Source: DASVWZ01 sp036392935
GTDB taxonomy: Bacteria > Acidobacteriota > Terriglobia > Terriglobales > Acidobacteriaceae
Direction of reading: 5' to 3'
Length of the DNA stretch: 64,000 bases
NCBI GenBank assembly: GCA_036392935.1
Contig: DASVWZ010000297.1
Coordinates: forward strand, 1-64,000
The first letter of the stretch is position 1. The number at the start of each line of letters is the position of its first letter. Positions 8,124 to 17,485 of this stretch are shown here, one piece after another. A program made the translations under genes and the position numbers. Under the pieces are notes generated by a model that saw nothing but the letters and a program-made list of their open reading frames with translations, searched no databases and was not told where the DNA came from.

Positions 8124-8627
8124 CTAGAATCCCATCCTGTCATCTGCTGACGGGCCATACGTCGCCGGCAGCGGTACGTCATGCAGGCGCAAGTACACGC
8201 CAAGCTGCGCGCGGTGATGGATCAGGTGATTCAGAAACATTGTGCGGTAGGCGAGAAAGCGCGAACCGCTGAAGATTGGCTTCGATTGGAAGCTGAGCTT
8301 CCAGGGTTCGTCCCAAGTCGCGTCTTTCGTATTCTTCAGCGCGTCGTGGAGTTTGGCGGTGTTCTCGTCGAACATTTTTAGTAAGCCAGCCTTTTCAAAC
8401 GGAGGCCGCGGCCGGCTCGGCCCGCTGCCGAAATCGAGCTCCGGCGTGGTCATGATGACGTAACCAAAGCCGGTCAGTTCGGCAACGTGCGGGGCGAGCT
8501 TGTCGAGCGGCATGGATTTGGGGTGCGGAGTGAATCCGGTTTTGTCGAAGGGCACGCGTTCAAGGGTCAGGCGTGTGACTTTCATTTCCTGATCGAACTC
8601 GGGCAGGAGTAGGTCGCTGATTGGCAT
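8124..8627 (-). CDS. DinB-family protein
   Basis: A 167-residue DinB-like four-helix protein. The C-terminal part (NHLIHHRAQLGVYLRLHDVP, then PATYGPSADD) is the hallmark of DinB/YfiT-type proteins, with histidines suited to binding a metal. I chose ATG 8627, which has an AAGGA site at a good distance; the longer frame back to 8861 overlaps the divergent hicB gene. Members include thiol transferases and damage-inducible proteins. The exact reaction is unknown here. It is convergent with vapC and divergent from hicB. Confidence 0.82.
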   Translation of the reverse strand: MPISDLLLPEFDQEMKVTRLTLERVPFDKTGFTPHPKSMPLDKLAPHVAELTGFGYVIMTTPELDFGSGPSRPRPPFEKAGLLKMFDENTAKLHDALKNTKDATWDEPWKLSFQSKPIFSGSRFLAYRTMFLNHLIHHRAQLGVYLRLHDVPLPATYGPSADDRMGF

Positions 8628-8767
8628 GTTTTGTCCTTTGCGCGAAAGATGAACCGATATCTTACGACAAAATTGGAGTTGGAAACCGGACTGCCGGATT
8701 CGGTGAAATTTCGTATCCTGGGTAGGCCGCGCGAATGTGGAGCAGCAAGCGGAAATGTGCCCAGGTA

Positions 8768-8773
8768 TATAAT
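8768..8773 (+). promoter_or_regulatory. -10 box for hicB-hicA-gpmI
   Basis: A perfect TATAAT ends 13 bases before the hicB ATG, leaving room for only a few untranslated bases. No ribosome site precedes the ATG, so the transcript may be nearly leaderless. The -35 is not recognisable, and an autorepressed promoter would fit. Confidence 0.4.
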
Positions 8774-8786
8774 TTTGACGAACTAT

Positions 8787-8999
8787 ATGGCGGAAAGCGA
8801 AATCATCTTTTCGATTCAGGAATCGCCGGAAGGTGGTTATGAGGCGCGAGCGCTCGGCCACTCCATTTTCACGCAGGCGGACACCATGGAAGAGCTAAGG
8901 CGAAACGTTCGGGAAGCCGTGCATTGTCACTTTGAGAACGGCGGTTCGCCCACCGTAATTCGCCTGCACATGGTGAAGGACGAGGTTATTCCGGTTTGA
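8787..8999 (+). CDS. hicB: HicB-like antitoxin
   Basis: A 70-residue HicB-fold protein (FSIQESPEGGYEARALGHSIFTQ... TMEELRRNVREAVHCHF). It has the partial RNase-H-like domain that binds HicA but is too short for the extra C-terminal DNA-binding helix-turn-helix or ribbon seen in larger HicB proteins. I chose ATG 8787 because homology begins there and a -10 box sits just upstream; the longer frame to 8631 would overlap the divergent gene. It precedes hicA and overlaps it by 4 bases, the reverse of the most common HicA-HicB order. Confidence 0.85.
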   Translation: MAESEIIFSIQESPEGGYEARALGHSIFTQADTMEELRRNVREAVHCHFENGGSPTVIRLHMVKDEVIPV

Positions 9000-9244
9000 G
9001 GCTGCCTCGTGATCTCTCCGGTCACGATCTCATACGGCTGCTGCGCCGCTACGGTTACGAGCCAACTCGCCAGGTTGGCAGTCACGTCCGGCTGCAATCG
9101 AATACACGTGGTCAGCCACATTCCATAACGATTCCGAATCATGACGCACTGCGAGTGGGAACGCTGAGCGCCATATTGTCTGACGTGGCAATCTATTTGA
9201 AAATTGAACGCTCTCAGCTGGAACAGGAGCTTTTTGGAAAATGA
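8996..9244 (+). CDS. hicA: HicA-like mRNA interferase toxin
   Basis: An 82-residue double-stranded-RNA-binding-fold protein of the HicA family. The central GSHVRLQ contains the catalytic histidine, and the flanking helices (GHDLIRLLRRYGYEPTRQ and VGTLSAILSDV) match the family. The start is TTG at 8996, inside the hicB stop (TTGA). Its own stop overlaps the start of gpmI (ATGA at 9241), so toxin and glycolytic enzyme should be translated from one coupled message. HicA toxins cleave mRNA; here the neighbouring HicB would neutralise it. Confidence 0.87.
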   Translation: MRLPRDLSGHDLIRLLRRYGYEPTRQVGSHVRLQSNTRGQPHSITIPNHDALRVGTLSAILSDVAIYLKIERSQLEQELFGK

Positions 9245-10848
9245 CTCGACCCAAACCACTCGTTCTCATCATTCTTGATGGCTGGGGATATCGCGCCGAA
9301 ACCAAAGCCAACGCGATCGCGCTGGCACGCAAGCCAACTTATGATCGGCTGTTGCGCGAGTATCCGAATACGCTGATTCATACCAGCGGAAAATTTGTCG
9401 GTCTGCCCGACGGGCAGATGGGCAACAGTGAAGTCGGGCATCTGAACATCGGCGCCGGGCGGATCGTCCACATGGACATCACCCGCATCGATCTGCTGAT
9501 CGAGACCGGAGAATTTTTCAAGCATCCCGTGTTGATGGCCGCGATGAAGCATGCTCAGGTTGGTGAGCGCAGGCTGCATCTGTTCGGCCTGGTCTCCGAT
9601 GGCGGGGTGCACTCGCGCAACACTCATCTTTATGCGTTGTTAAAGATGGCGAAGCAGAACGGCCTGGAACGCGTCTTCGTTCATGCCTTTATGGATGGCC
9701 GCGACACGCTGCCGACCAGCGGCGCTGGATTTCTCGAGCAGCTGCAGCAGAAGATCCGCGAATACAACACTGGCAAGATCGCGACGGTCAGCGGGCGCTA
9801 TTACGCCATGGACCGCGACCGGCGCTGGGAGCGCATCGCGAAGGCATTCGACGTAATGGTGAACGGTCACGGCGAAGGCGGCACGTACGCTGACGCGGTC
9901 CAGGGCGTGAAAGAGTCCTACAACCGCGGCGTGACCGATGAGTTTATCGTCCCATTTGTCTGCACTGACAGTCGCGGCGAGCCGCTGGCCACGATTCGTG
10001 ATGATGACGCCTGTATATGCTTCAACTTCCGTGCCGACCGCGTGCGCCAGATCACGCGCGCGCTGGCTAGAAACAGCGGTTTGAATGAGCAAGGCGGGCG
10101 GGATTTGCCCGGCGCGGAAGACCTCGATAACACAATCCCGCGCGATCGCGCGCCAAAAAATCTGCACTACGTCTGCATGACGCAATACGACAAAAATTTC
10201 CGCTTGCCCGTCGTGATTCCGCCGGAGTCGCTGGACAATATTCTGGCCAACGTCATGGCGCAGATGAATATGCGGAACCTGCGCGTGGCGGAAACCGAAA
10301 AATATGCGCACGTGACGTATTTCTTCAACGGCGGTGTGGAGCAGCCATTTCCCGGCGAAGACCGCGCGCTGGTGCCGTCGCCAAAAGTTGCGACTTACGA
10401 TTTGAAGCCGGAAATGTCGGCACAGGGAATTGCCGACGCGGTGGTGAAAGCGGTCAACGACGGTGCATTCGATGTGATCATCGTGAACTTCGCCAACGCC
10501 GATATGGTCGGCCACTCCGGCAAGCTTGAGCCGACGATCAAAGCCGTCGAGACGGTCGACGCGTGTTTGACCCAGATCGATAAAGCCGTACGCGCGCGCG
10601 GCGGAGCCATGTTGATTACCGCCGATCACGGCAATGCTGAGATGATGATCGATCCGGCGACCGGCGGCCCGCACACGGCGCATACCTTGAATCCGGTGCC
10701 GTTCATCGTGGTTTCCGAAGACGCGAAACAGTTCAAGCTGAAGCCGGATGGCTCGTTGCGCGACATCTCGCCGACGATCCTCGGCATGCTCGGTCTGGCC
10801 GAACCGAGAGAAATGACCGGCAGAGATTTGCGGGTGAAGCTCGGGTGA
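9241..10848 (+). CDS. gpmI: 2,3-bisphosphoglycerate-independent phosphoglycerate mutase
   Basis: A 535-residue GpmI interconverting 3- and 2-phosphoglycerate. It belongs to the alkaline-phosphatase fold with two Mn ions. Visible features are the metal ligand Asp13 (LIILDGWGYR), the catalytic Ser63 (GQMGNSEVGHLNIGAGR), VSDGGVHSRNTHL, HAFMDGRDTLP, SGRYYAMDRDRRWER, and the C-terminal NFANADMVGHSG and ITADHGNAE. Length is normal for the family. The ATG is inside the hicA stop, so this essential enzyme appears to be the third cistron of a toxin-antitoxin operon. Confidence 0.97.
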   Translation: MTRPKPLVLIILDGWGYRAETKANAIALARKPTYDRLLREYPNTLIHTSGKFVGLPDGQMGNSEVGHLNIGAGRIVHMDITRIDLLIETGEFFKHPVLMAAMKHAQVGERRLHLFGLVSDGGVHSRNTHLYALLKMAKQNGLERVFVHAFMDGRDTLPTSGAGFLEQLQQKIREYNTGKIATVSGRYYAMDRDRRWERIAKAFDVMVNGHGEGGTYADAVQGVKESYNRGVTDEFIVPFVCTDSRGEPLATIRDDDACICFNFRADRVRQITRALARNSGLNEQGGRDLPGAEDLDNTIPRDRAPKNLHYVCMTQYDKNFRLPVVIPPESLDNILANVMAQMNMRNLRVAETEKYAHVTYFFNGGVEQPFPGEDRALVPSPKVATYDLKPEMSAQGIADAVVKAVNDGAFDVIIVNFANADMVGHSGKLEPTIKAVETVDACLTQIDKAVRARGGAMLITADHGNAEMMIDPATGGPHTAHTLNPVPFIVVSEDAKQFKLKPDGSLRDISPTILGMLGLAEPREMTGRDLRVKLG

Positions 10849-10977
10849 AGTTTTGGGTTCTCCCGCCGGCTGCGAGAAAGTCTTAACTGCTACAGACGCA
10901 GAACAGCAAAATCTTAAAGCGCGAAGTGCGCAAAGATGGCGCAAAGTACGCAGAGAAGGATGCTCTTCTATTCTTTT

Positions 10978-12369
10978 CTATTCGACGGCGGTGACCATAT
11001 ATTGCTCCAGCTTCCCGTCGGGCATTTCGTAGGTCCAGACACTCAACGTTTTCTGCGGAAATTTAGCTCGATAAACGCGAAACATCATGCCGCCGCGGAG
11101 TGACTGGCGAGTCTGAACAAATTCCATTGGCGTTCCCAGCGGGCCGAGGCTTGAGGCAAAATCCTGCAACGCCTGATCGTTGAAGTAGAAGTTGGCGTTA
11201 TCGGTAAAGAGAGACCGGTCGATCTTGCCCTGTTGCAGGCCGGCAAAAATCTCGCGTGCCTGTTCGAGCTTCTGCGGAGTGGCCGGGTCGAGGCTATTAC
11301 GTACAAGCGGAGCGATCGCCCGGGTGATCTGACTAGACGCAAGCGCCGCGTCCTGGTTCGTAAGGACCACGATGGCGATTTTGTCGTCGGGATAGACGAT
11401 GTTGTCAGCAGTAAATCCAGAGACCTCTCCGTTGTGTTCAAGCCGGCGACGGCCGTTTTCAAGGCCCACTTCCACGCCCAGTCCGTATTCAGTGCCTGCG
11501 CCGTTATTGAGCAATACTTCGCGGGAAAACTCGGCGTACGATGCCGGACGCATGAGCTTCTGATCGATGATCGAGACATCCCACTTCGCCAGGTCTTCCG
11601 CCGTCATGGCAAGTTCACCGGCGGCGAACATCCAACCAAAACCTTCTTTGGGCGCGGGGCGCAGCGGGCCGAGAGCCAGGCGAATGTAGGCGCCGGGATC
11701 GGACGGGCCCAGACTCTGACTATCGGTGTCGGTGACCGTCTTCATGCCGAGCGGGTCGAAAATTCGCTGGTGGAGAAACTCAAACAGCGGCATGCCAGAG
11801 ACTTTTTCGGCAATGACGCCGGCGATTACGAAGTTGGTGTTGCTGTACTGCCAGTGATCGCCGGGGTTGAAGTCGAGCGGCTTTTTGGCCCACACATCCA
11901 TGATGTGTTGCGCAGTGATGGGCTGCAGAATGATCGGCATGGCGTAGTCTTGCGGCCAGTAATCCTGATAACCGGAGGTGTGCGAAAGCAATTGGCGGAG
12001 GGTGACTTCATTGGCGCGAGTGAGGTCGGGCAGATACTTGCCGACTTTATCGTTCAGCGAAAGCTTGCCTTGCTCCTGCAAGATGAGCAGTGCGGCGGCG
12101 GTGAATTGCTTGCTGATCGATCCGATGCAATAGCGCATTTCCGGCTTTGCCGGAACTGCAGGATCGATGCGAGCCGAACCATAGGCTTGCAGGTAGGCGA
12201 TCTTGCCGTCTTTAACAACGGCCACTGATGCGCTGGGGACGCCGGTTTTGGCCAGGCCGGCGTTGGCCACACGATCGATTTGTGCCTGCAGATCGGCGGG
12301 GAGCTGTTGTGACATCGCAAGTGGAAGCAGAATCAGAAGGCAGGGCAATAAAACGCATAATTTCTTCAC
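10978..12369 (-). CDS. Serine hydrolase, beta-lactamase class C / DD-peptidase family
   Basis: A 463-residue exported serine hydrolase. It begins with a signal peptide (VKKLCVLLPCLLILLPLAMS). The active-site SISK tetrad (in IGSISKQFTAAALL), the YSN motif (WQYSNTNFVIAG) and the HNGEVSGF triad (equivalent of KTG) are all present. The C-terminus (last ~110 residues) is an extra small domain of the DUF3471 kind. I chose GTG 12369, preceded by GAGGAG; the longer frame to 12492 lacks a ribosome site. It probably acts in the periplasm on peptidoglycan or esters; sequence does not separate esterase, peptidase and lactamase. Confidence 0.88.
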   Translation of the reverse strand: MKKLCVLLPCLLILLPLAMSQQLPADLQAQIDRVANAGLAKTGVPSASVAVVKDGKIAYLQAYGSARIDPAVPAKPEMRYCIGSISKQFTAAALLILQEQGKLSLNDKVGKYLPDLTRANEVTLRQLLSHTSGYQDYWPQDYAMPIILQPITAQHIMDVWAKKPLDFNPGDHWQYSNTNFVIAGVIAEKVSGMPLFEFLHQRIFDPLGMKTVTDTDSQSLGPSDPGAYIRLALGPLRPAPKEGFGWMFAAGELAMTAEDLAKWDVSIIDQKLMRPASYAEFSREVLLNNGAGTEYGLGVEVGLENGRRRLEHNGEVSGFTADNIVYPDDKIAIVVLTNQDAALASSQITRAIAPLVRNSLDPATPQKLEQAREIFAGLQQGKIDRSLFTDNANFYFNDQALQDFASSLGPLGTPMEFVQTRQSLRGGMMFRVYRAKFPQKTLSVWTYEMPDGKLEQYMVTAVE

Positions 12370-12406
12370 GAACCACTCCTCAATGAGTTTCGCAGGCTGA
12401 CCGGCT

Positions 12407-12427
12407 GCAACCCAAGGTTGCATTATA
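12407..12427 (-). promoter_or_regulatory. -10 box and leader hairpin of the serine hydrolase gene
   Basis: On the minus strand a perfect TATAAT (12427-12422) is followed at once by a 6-bp perfect hairpin GCAACC/GGTTGC with a 3-base loop (12421-12407) in the presumed 5' leader. No clear -35 is visible. Confidence 0.4.
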
Positions 12428-12570
12428 GAGTCCATAAACTGCTTCCCGCGAGCCTGCGCAAGTTGTATGCTCGCGGCGAGTGACTCACCCAATCGAGTCT
12501 GGCGCGTCTATTCCAGTGAGAAGCACGGAACAAACAACGGCTTGGCGGCGTACATATTAAAGGAGGCGAT

Positions 12571-13560
12571 ATGAATATCAGTTCGCGTTGGGGACGGTAT
12601 CTGGCAGTGTCGATTTTTTCGGGGCTGATCATCACAGCAACCGCATTGCCGGCACTTGCCTCGTCAGAAGGCTCGTTTCAGCGCACCTTGCAGGTTAGCG
12701 GACCGGTGAATCTGGATGTCCAGACCGGTTCCGGCGATATTCAAATTCACGGTGGCTCCTCCGGGCAGGTGCAGGTCAACGCGCGGATCAAGGTCAGCAA
12801 TTGGTTCGGCAGCGACAACGATGAGCGAGTCCGCCGCATTGAGCAGAACCCTCCGATTCAGCAAAGCGGAAACGACATTCGCATCGGGCACATCGACGAT
12901 CCCGATCTTCGCCACAATATTTCCATCAGCTACGACATCTCCGTCCCGGCGGATTCGCAGGTGCATGCTCATTCAGGCTCCGGAGAGCAGCGGATTTCCG
13001 GCGTCACCGGCGGAGTGGAAGTCGATGCCGGCTCGGGAGACCTGAAGATCGACAATGTTGGCGGACGAGTTCGCGCACACACCGGATCGGGCGCAATCAC
13101 GCTCGATCATGTTCAGGGCAGCGTGCACGCCGAGGCCGGCAGCGGCGATATTCGCGGAAACGACATTGCAGGAGGATTTGAAGCGCATACGGGCAGCGGA
13201 CAGATTGAAGTCTCGCAAAGCGCGCCGGGAGCGGTGAGTGTGGAAACCGGGTCGGGCAACGTCGAGGTGCGCGGGATCCGCGGTTCGCTCGATGCGTCGA
13301 CCGGAAGCGGCGACGTAAGGGTTGAAGGCGAGCCCACTGGCGGCTGGACCATTCATACCAGTTCGGGAGGAGTGCAGTTGAAAATCGGCTCGGGCACCGG
13401 CTTTGATGTGGATGCAAGAACCAGCTCAGGATCGATTTCAACCACGCAATCGGTCGCGGTGCAGGGAAGTATGGGACATAAAGAACTGCGCGGCAAGGTG
13501 AATGGTGGCGGCGTGCCGGTGACGATTAGAACCAGTTCGGGCGATATCGAAATTCAGTAG
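12571..13560 (+). CDS. Secreted DUF4097-family beta-repeat protein
   Basis: A 329-residue exported protein with a signal peptide ending near ALPALAS (about residue 30). The rest is a right-handed beta-helix-type repeat in which short units ending in GSGD, GSGE, GSGQ or SSGD recur about every 18-20 residues (e.g. VETGSGNVEVRG, ASTGSGDVRVEG), the pattern of DUF4097. Such proteins are thought to sit at the cell surface; the function is not established. An AAAGGAGG ribosome site directly precedes the ATG, suggesting strong translation. A terminator hairpin follows at 13580. Confidence 0.85.
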   Translation: MNISSRWGRYLAVSIFSGLIITATALPALASSEGSFQRTLQVSGPVNLDVQTGSGDIQIHGGSSGQVQVNARIKVSNWFGSDNDERVRRIEQNPPIQQSGNDIRIGHIDDPDLRHNISISYDISVPADSQVHAHSGSGEQRISGVTGGVEVDAGSGDLKIDNVGGRVRAHTGSGAITLDHVQGSVHAEAGSGDIRGNDIAGGFEAHTGSGQIEVSQSAPGAVSVETGSGNVEVRGIRGSLDASTGSGDVRVEGEPTGGWTIHTSSGGVQLKIGSGTGFDVDARTSSGSISTTQSVAVQGSMGHKELRGKVNGGGVPVTIRTSSGDIEIQ

Positions 13561-13579
13561 CGCATGATGTTGAACTATG

Positions 13580-13614
13580 AAGCCCTCGGCGCCGGCTGAG
13601 GGCTTCTCTCTGTT
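13580..13614 (+). terminator. Rho-independent terminator of the DUF4097 gene
   Basis: Perfect 8-bp stem AAGCCCTC/GAGGGCTT (13580-13587 and 13598-13605) with an inner GC-rich loop, followed by CTCTCTGTTTT. It separates this gene from the convergent mdh. Confidence 0.75.
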
Positions 13615-14541
<927 letters not shown>

Positions 14542-14686
14542 AAGTCCCTCTCTTTTTTAATTGATGATGTCGTGAAAACTGGTAAAGAAATTTGCCGAGC
14601 GAGCAAGGCAGCCCGGCTTTTATCGCTTGCTTCTGTTTTCAATTCACTTCTGAAAATTCTTTAGCTGCCAACGACAACAAAGCGGC

Positions 14687-16114
14687 TCATCGAACCGCAC
14701 TTAACACCGCCGCGCCCATGTTGTCGATGATGTGCCCGGCAAATTCGCTGGTCTTGACTTTGGTCGCATCCTGCAACATGCGCTCAAAGTCATACGTGAC
14801 TTTTTTCTGCTCGATAGTCGTCTCCATGCCTTTTTCAATCAGATCGGCCGCTTCATTCCAGCCGAGGAAACGAAACATCATCACGCCGGAAAGAATCACC
14901 GACCCGGGATTGATGACGTCTTTGTCGGCGTATTTCGGCGCCGTGCCGTGGGTCGCTTCGAAGATTGCGAAGCCATCGCCAATATTCGCGCCGGGCGCAA
15001 TGCCCAGCCCGCCCACCTGGGCAGCGCAGGCGTCGGAGATGTAGTCGCCATTCAGATTCGGCGTCGCCAGCACAGAGTATTCATCAGCGCGCGTGACTAC
15101 CTGCTGGAAGATCGAGTCGGCGATGCGGTCGTTGATCATCAGCTTCTGCTTCCATGCGCCGCTGCCGTGGGTCTGGTAGATCGCGTCGAGCACGGCGCGC
15201 ACTTCCTTGTAAACCGACTGGCGGAAGTCTTCAGTCGCGAACTCAAGACCAGGCTCGATGGCATTCGCGTTTTGCTCAACCGTCATGTTCGGGTTCTTGT
15301 CTTTGTTGTCGATGATCCAGCTTTCGCGCTCAGTGATGACCTTGTCGCGAAACTCCTGCGTTGCGAGTTCATATCCCCATTTGCGAAACGCACCCTCGGT
15401 GAACTTCTGGATGTTGCCCTTATGAACCAGCGTCACGCTCTTGCGCCCATTTTCGAGCGCGTACTCAATCGCCATGCGCACCAGCCGCTTGGTTCCAGTG
15501 ACGGAGATCGGCTTGATGCCCACGCCCGAATCGAGGCGCACCTGCTTTTTGCCGCCCTTCAGCATGTCTTTGTTCAGGAACTCGATCAGCCGTGCCGCCT
15601 CGGGCGTGCCTTCTTCCCACTCGATGCCCGCATAGACGTCTTCGGTATTTTCGCGGAAGATGACTACGTCCATGCGCTCGGGGTGCTTCACCGGCGACGG
15701 CGTGCCCTTGTAATAGCGCACCGGACGCACGCAGGCATAGAGATCGAGAATCTGGCGAAGCGCGACGTTCAGGGATCGAATTCCGCCGCCGACCGGCGTA
15801 GTCAACGGGCCTTTAATAGCCACGCGAAACTCACGCACAGCCGCGATGCTGTCTTCCGGAAGCCAGTTCTTGAACTTGGCAAACGCTTTTTCGCCGGCGA
15901 AAACCTCGTACCACACCACGCGGCGTTTCCCCTGGTAGGCCTTCTCGACAGCCGCATCGAACACACGCGCCGACGCCTTCCAGATGTCGCGCCCCGTGCC
16001 ATCGCCCTCAATAAACGGGATGATCGGATTATCGGGGACCTGGTAGTGCCCGTTCGCGTAAGTGATCCGCGCGCCGGTGCTGGGCACGGGAACGCCGTTG
16101 TAAGAAGCCGCCAT
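14687..16114 (-). CDS. icd: NADP-dependent isocitrate dehydrogenase
   Basis: A 475-residue isocitrate dehydrogenase of the bacterial NADP type, oxidising isocitrate to 2-oxoglutarate in the TCA cycle. The segment IPFIEGDGTGRDIWKAS, the substrate loop around GGGIRSLNVALRQILDLYACVRPV (Ser and Arg residues), REN..DVYAGIEW, LVHKGNIQKFTEGAF and NLNGDYISDACAAQVGG are diagnostic. The length is somewhat greater than the E. coli enzyme (416), with extra residues mostly in the C-terminal third. Upstream there is a TATAAT with a palindrome over it. mdh follows. Confidence 0.96.
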   Translation of the reverse strand: MAASYNGVPVPSTGARITYANGHYQVPDNPIIPFIEGDGTGRDIWKASARVFDAAVEKAYQGKRRVVWYEVFAGEKAFAKFKNWLPEDSIAAVREFRVAIKGPLTTPVGGGIRSLNVALRQILDLYACVRPVRYYKGTPSPVKHPERMDVVIFRENTEDVYAGIEWEEGTPEAARLIEFLNKDMLKGGKKQVRLDSGVGIKPISVTGTKRLVRMAIEYALENGRKSVTLVHKGNIQKFTEGAFRKWGYELATQEFRDKVITERESWIIDNKDKNPNMTVEQNANAIEPGLEFATEDFRQSVYKEVRAVLDAIYQTHGSGAWKQKLMINDRIADSIFQQVVTRADEYSVLATPNLNGDYISDACAAQVGGLGIAPGANIGDGFAIFEATHGTAPKYADKDVINPGSVILSGVMMFRFLGWNEAADLIEKGMETTIEQKKVTYDFERMLQDATKVKTSEFAGHIIDNMGAAVLSAVR

Positions 16115-16161
16115 GAAAAGTCCTCCTCGGGACGGATACGACGCAGATATAAGGGAAAACT

Positions 16162-16176
16162 CTCCATTATATGGAG
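16162..16176 (-). promoter_or_regulatory. icd promoter with palindrome over the -10
   Basis: The 15-base perfect palindrome CTCCATTATATGGAG contains, on the minus strand, a TATAAT (16171-16166) about 50 bases before the icd ATG. A repressor binding there would block the promoter. The -35 is weak (TGTCGA, 16-base spacer). Confidence 0.5.
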
Positions 16177-16321
16177 TTTCACCGCAATCGACAGCGAAAA
16201 CAGCTGCGCCTGATGAAAATGTTTACATTGATTCCCAACTGTGGCTGTGACGTAGAACACATCTGTTGATTCATCATGGCCGTACTCTCGCCGCGCGGCG
16301 GCGCGTTGGTAAAATATCGAC

Positions 16322-16864
16322 ATGTATCCAGGAGGATGCAAGGGGAGGCATCTCTCCGCATGGGTGTTGGCCGGTTTGTGGCTCGCGTTGGCAGGGATGG
16401 CATGCGCGCAGGACACGCTCCCCGACTCGCCGCGTGCGGCATCTTCCCGCGTGGACCCAGACGGCGTTATCTCACCCGCGAGGCCGGACACGGGAACGGC
16501 CCTGGTCGTCGCGACTCCGCCGACCGCGCCAGCAGAGTCGACCCACGCCTTCTGGGACACCACGAACATCTTTCTTTTTTCCGGCGTCGCCGTGGTGCGG
16601 ACCATGGACTACGTTTCCACTCAAAATTTCCTTCGCCGCGGACGCCAGGAGATCCTGCTGCCGCAAGATGTGGTCGAGAACCACGCCGGTTTTGCCGCCA
16701 TCGAAGCCGCGGGAACGGCTACGTCGATTGGCATTTCCTACCTTTTTCATCGCACGCAGCATCACACCATGGAGCGCTGGGTTTCGATCGTCCACATCAG
16801 CGTGACCGGTTTTGGCGATGTGCGAAATTACTGCTTGAAATCGAAGCATACCGAGCAGCAGTAG
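16322..16864 (+). CDS. Exported or membrane-anchored hypothetical protein
   Basis: A 180-residue protein I do not recognise. It starts with a signal-like hydrophobic stretch (SAWVLAGLWLALAGMACAQD). A Pro/Ala/Thr-rich linker (about residues 35-72) follows, then a conserved-looking part with two moderately hydrophobic segments (FLFSGVAVVRTMDYVST and GFAAIEAAGTATSIGISYLFHRT) and a histidine-rich RTQHHTMERW. The composition suggests a periplasm-facing membrane protein. It is divergent from icd and followed 70 bases later by another envelope protein gene on the same strand. A GC-rich AGGAGGA site lies close to the ATG. Confidence 0.6.
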   Translation: MYPGGCKGRHLSAWVLAGLWLALAGMACAQDTLPDSPRAASSRVDPDGVISPARPDTGTALVVATPPTAPAESTHAFWDTTNIFLFSGVAVVRTMDYVSTQNFLRRGRQEILLPQDVVENHAGFAAIEAAGTATSIGISYLFHRTQHHTMERWVSIVHISVTGFGDVRNYCLKSKHTEQQ

Positions 16865-16934
16865 CGTGCGTGTTGCGGGGCCGGGTCACGTTGCGTAAAA
16901 TCTGATTAAATTAAGACCGCACCAGGAGGTCTCC

Positions 16935-17462
16935 TTGGCAAGAACGTCGGTTGCATTGGGTTTTCTGGGCCTCGCACTCGCTTTGTTGTTTCCCCTGACC
17001 GCCACTGCCCGCAGCCAGTCTTCTGATCGGGTGCAAATTGCGCGCGATATCTACCTCGAATCCGGCGACCAGAGCGGCGATCTGGTCTGCGTTGCCTGCT
17101 CCATTCACGTTCGCGGCGGTCAGGCATCCGGTGATGCGGTTTCCATCCTCGGCAGCATCACGGTTGAAAACGGTCAAATCGCAGGGGACGCCGTGGCCAT
17201 TGCCGGCCGGTTGCGGCTGGTTGGGTCCTCGCACATCGGCGGGGATGCTACCTCGATCATCGGTGGCTTGCAGCGCGATTCCGATTCAACCATCGGCGGC
17301 GATCAGGTCTCGCTCGGCGGACCGATCTGGTTCCTGCTGATCATAGTTCTACCGTTTGCTATATTCGCCGCCTTTGTCACGCTGGTTATCTGGCTGGTCC
17401 AGCGGCTGCGCACGCCTCCACCACCGTATCCCGGAGCGATGCCAACGCCGCCCCGGATGTAA
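16935..17462 (+). CDS. Bactofilin-like exported/membrane protein
   Basis: A 175-residue protein starting at TTG 16935 behind a perfect AGGAGGT site. It has an N-terminal signal segment, then about 100 residues of short beta-helix turns ending in SGD, GGD or AGD (DQSGDLVCVACSIHVRGGQASGDAVSILGS and similar, about every 20 residues), as in bactofilin/polymer-forming proteins. One transmembrane helix follows (WFLLIIVLPFAIFAAFVTLV), and the tail is proline-rich (TPPPPYPGAMPTPPRM). The topology suggests a periplasmic beta-helix anchored by a C-terminal helix. Function unknown. Confidence 0.75.
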   Translation: MARTSVALGFLGLALALLFPLTATARSQSSDRVQIARDIYLESGDQSGDLVCVACSIHVRGGQASGDAVSILGSITVENGQIAGDAVAIAGRLRLVGSSHIGGDATSIIGGLQRDSDSTIGGDQVSLGGPIWFLLIIVLPFAIFAAFVTLVIWLVQRLRTPPPPYPGAMPTPPRM

Positions 17463-17485
17463 TCGGCGTACCGCGATGCCAACGG

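Noticed and set aside
9640..10944. 434-codon frame on the minus strand
   Set aside because: Antisense of gpmI; residues are Arg/His-rich shadow sequence.
14732..16213. 493-codon frame on the plus strand
   Set aside because: It is the antisense of icd; no domain or ribosome site supports it.
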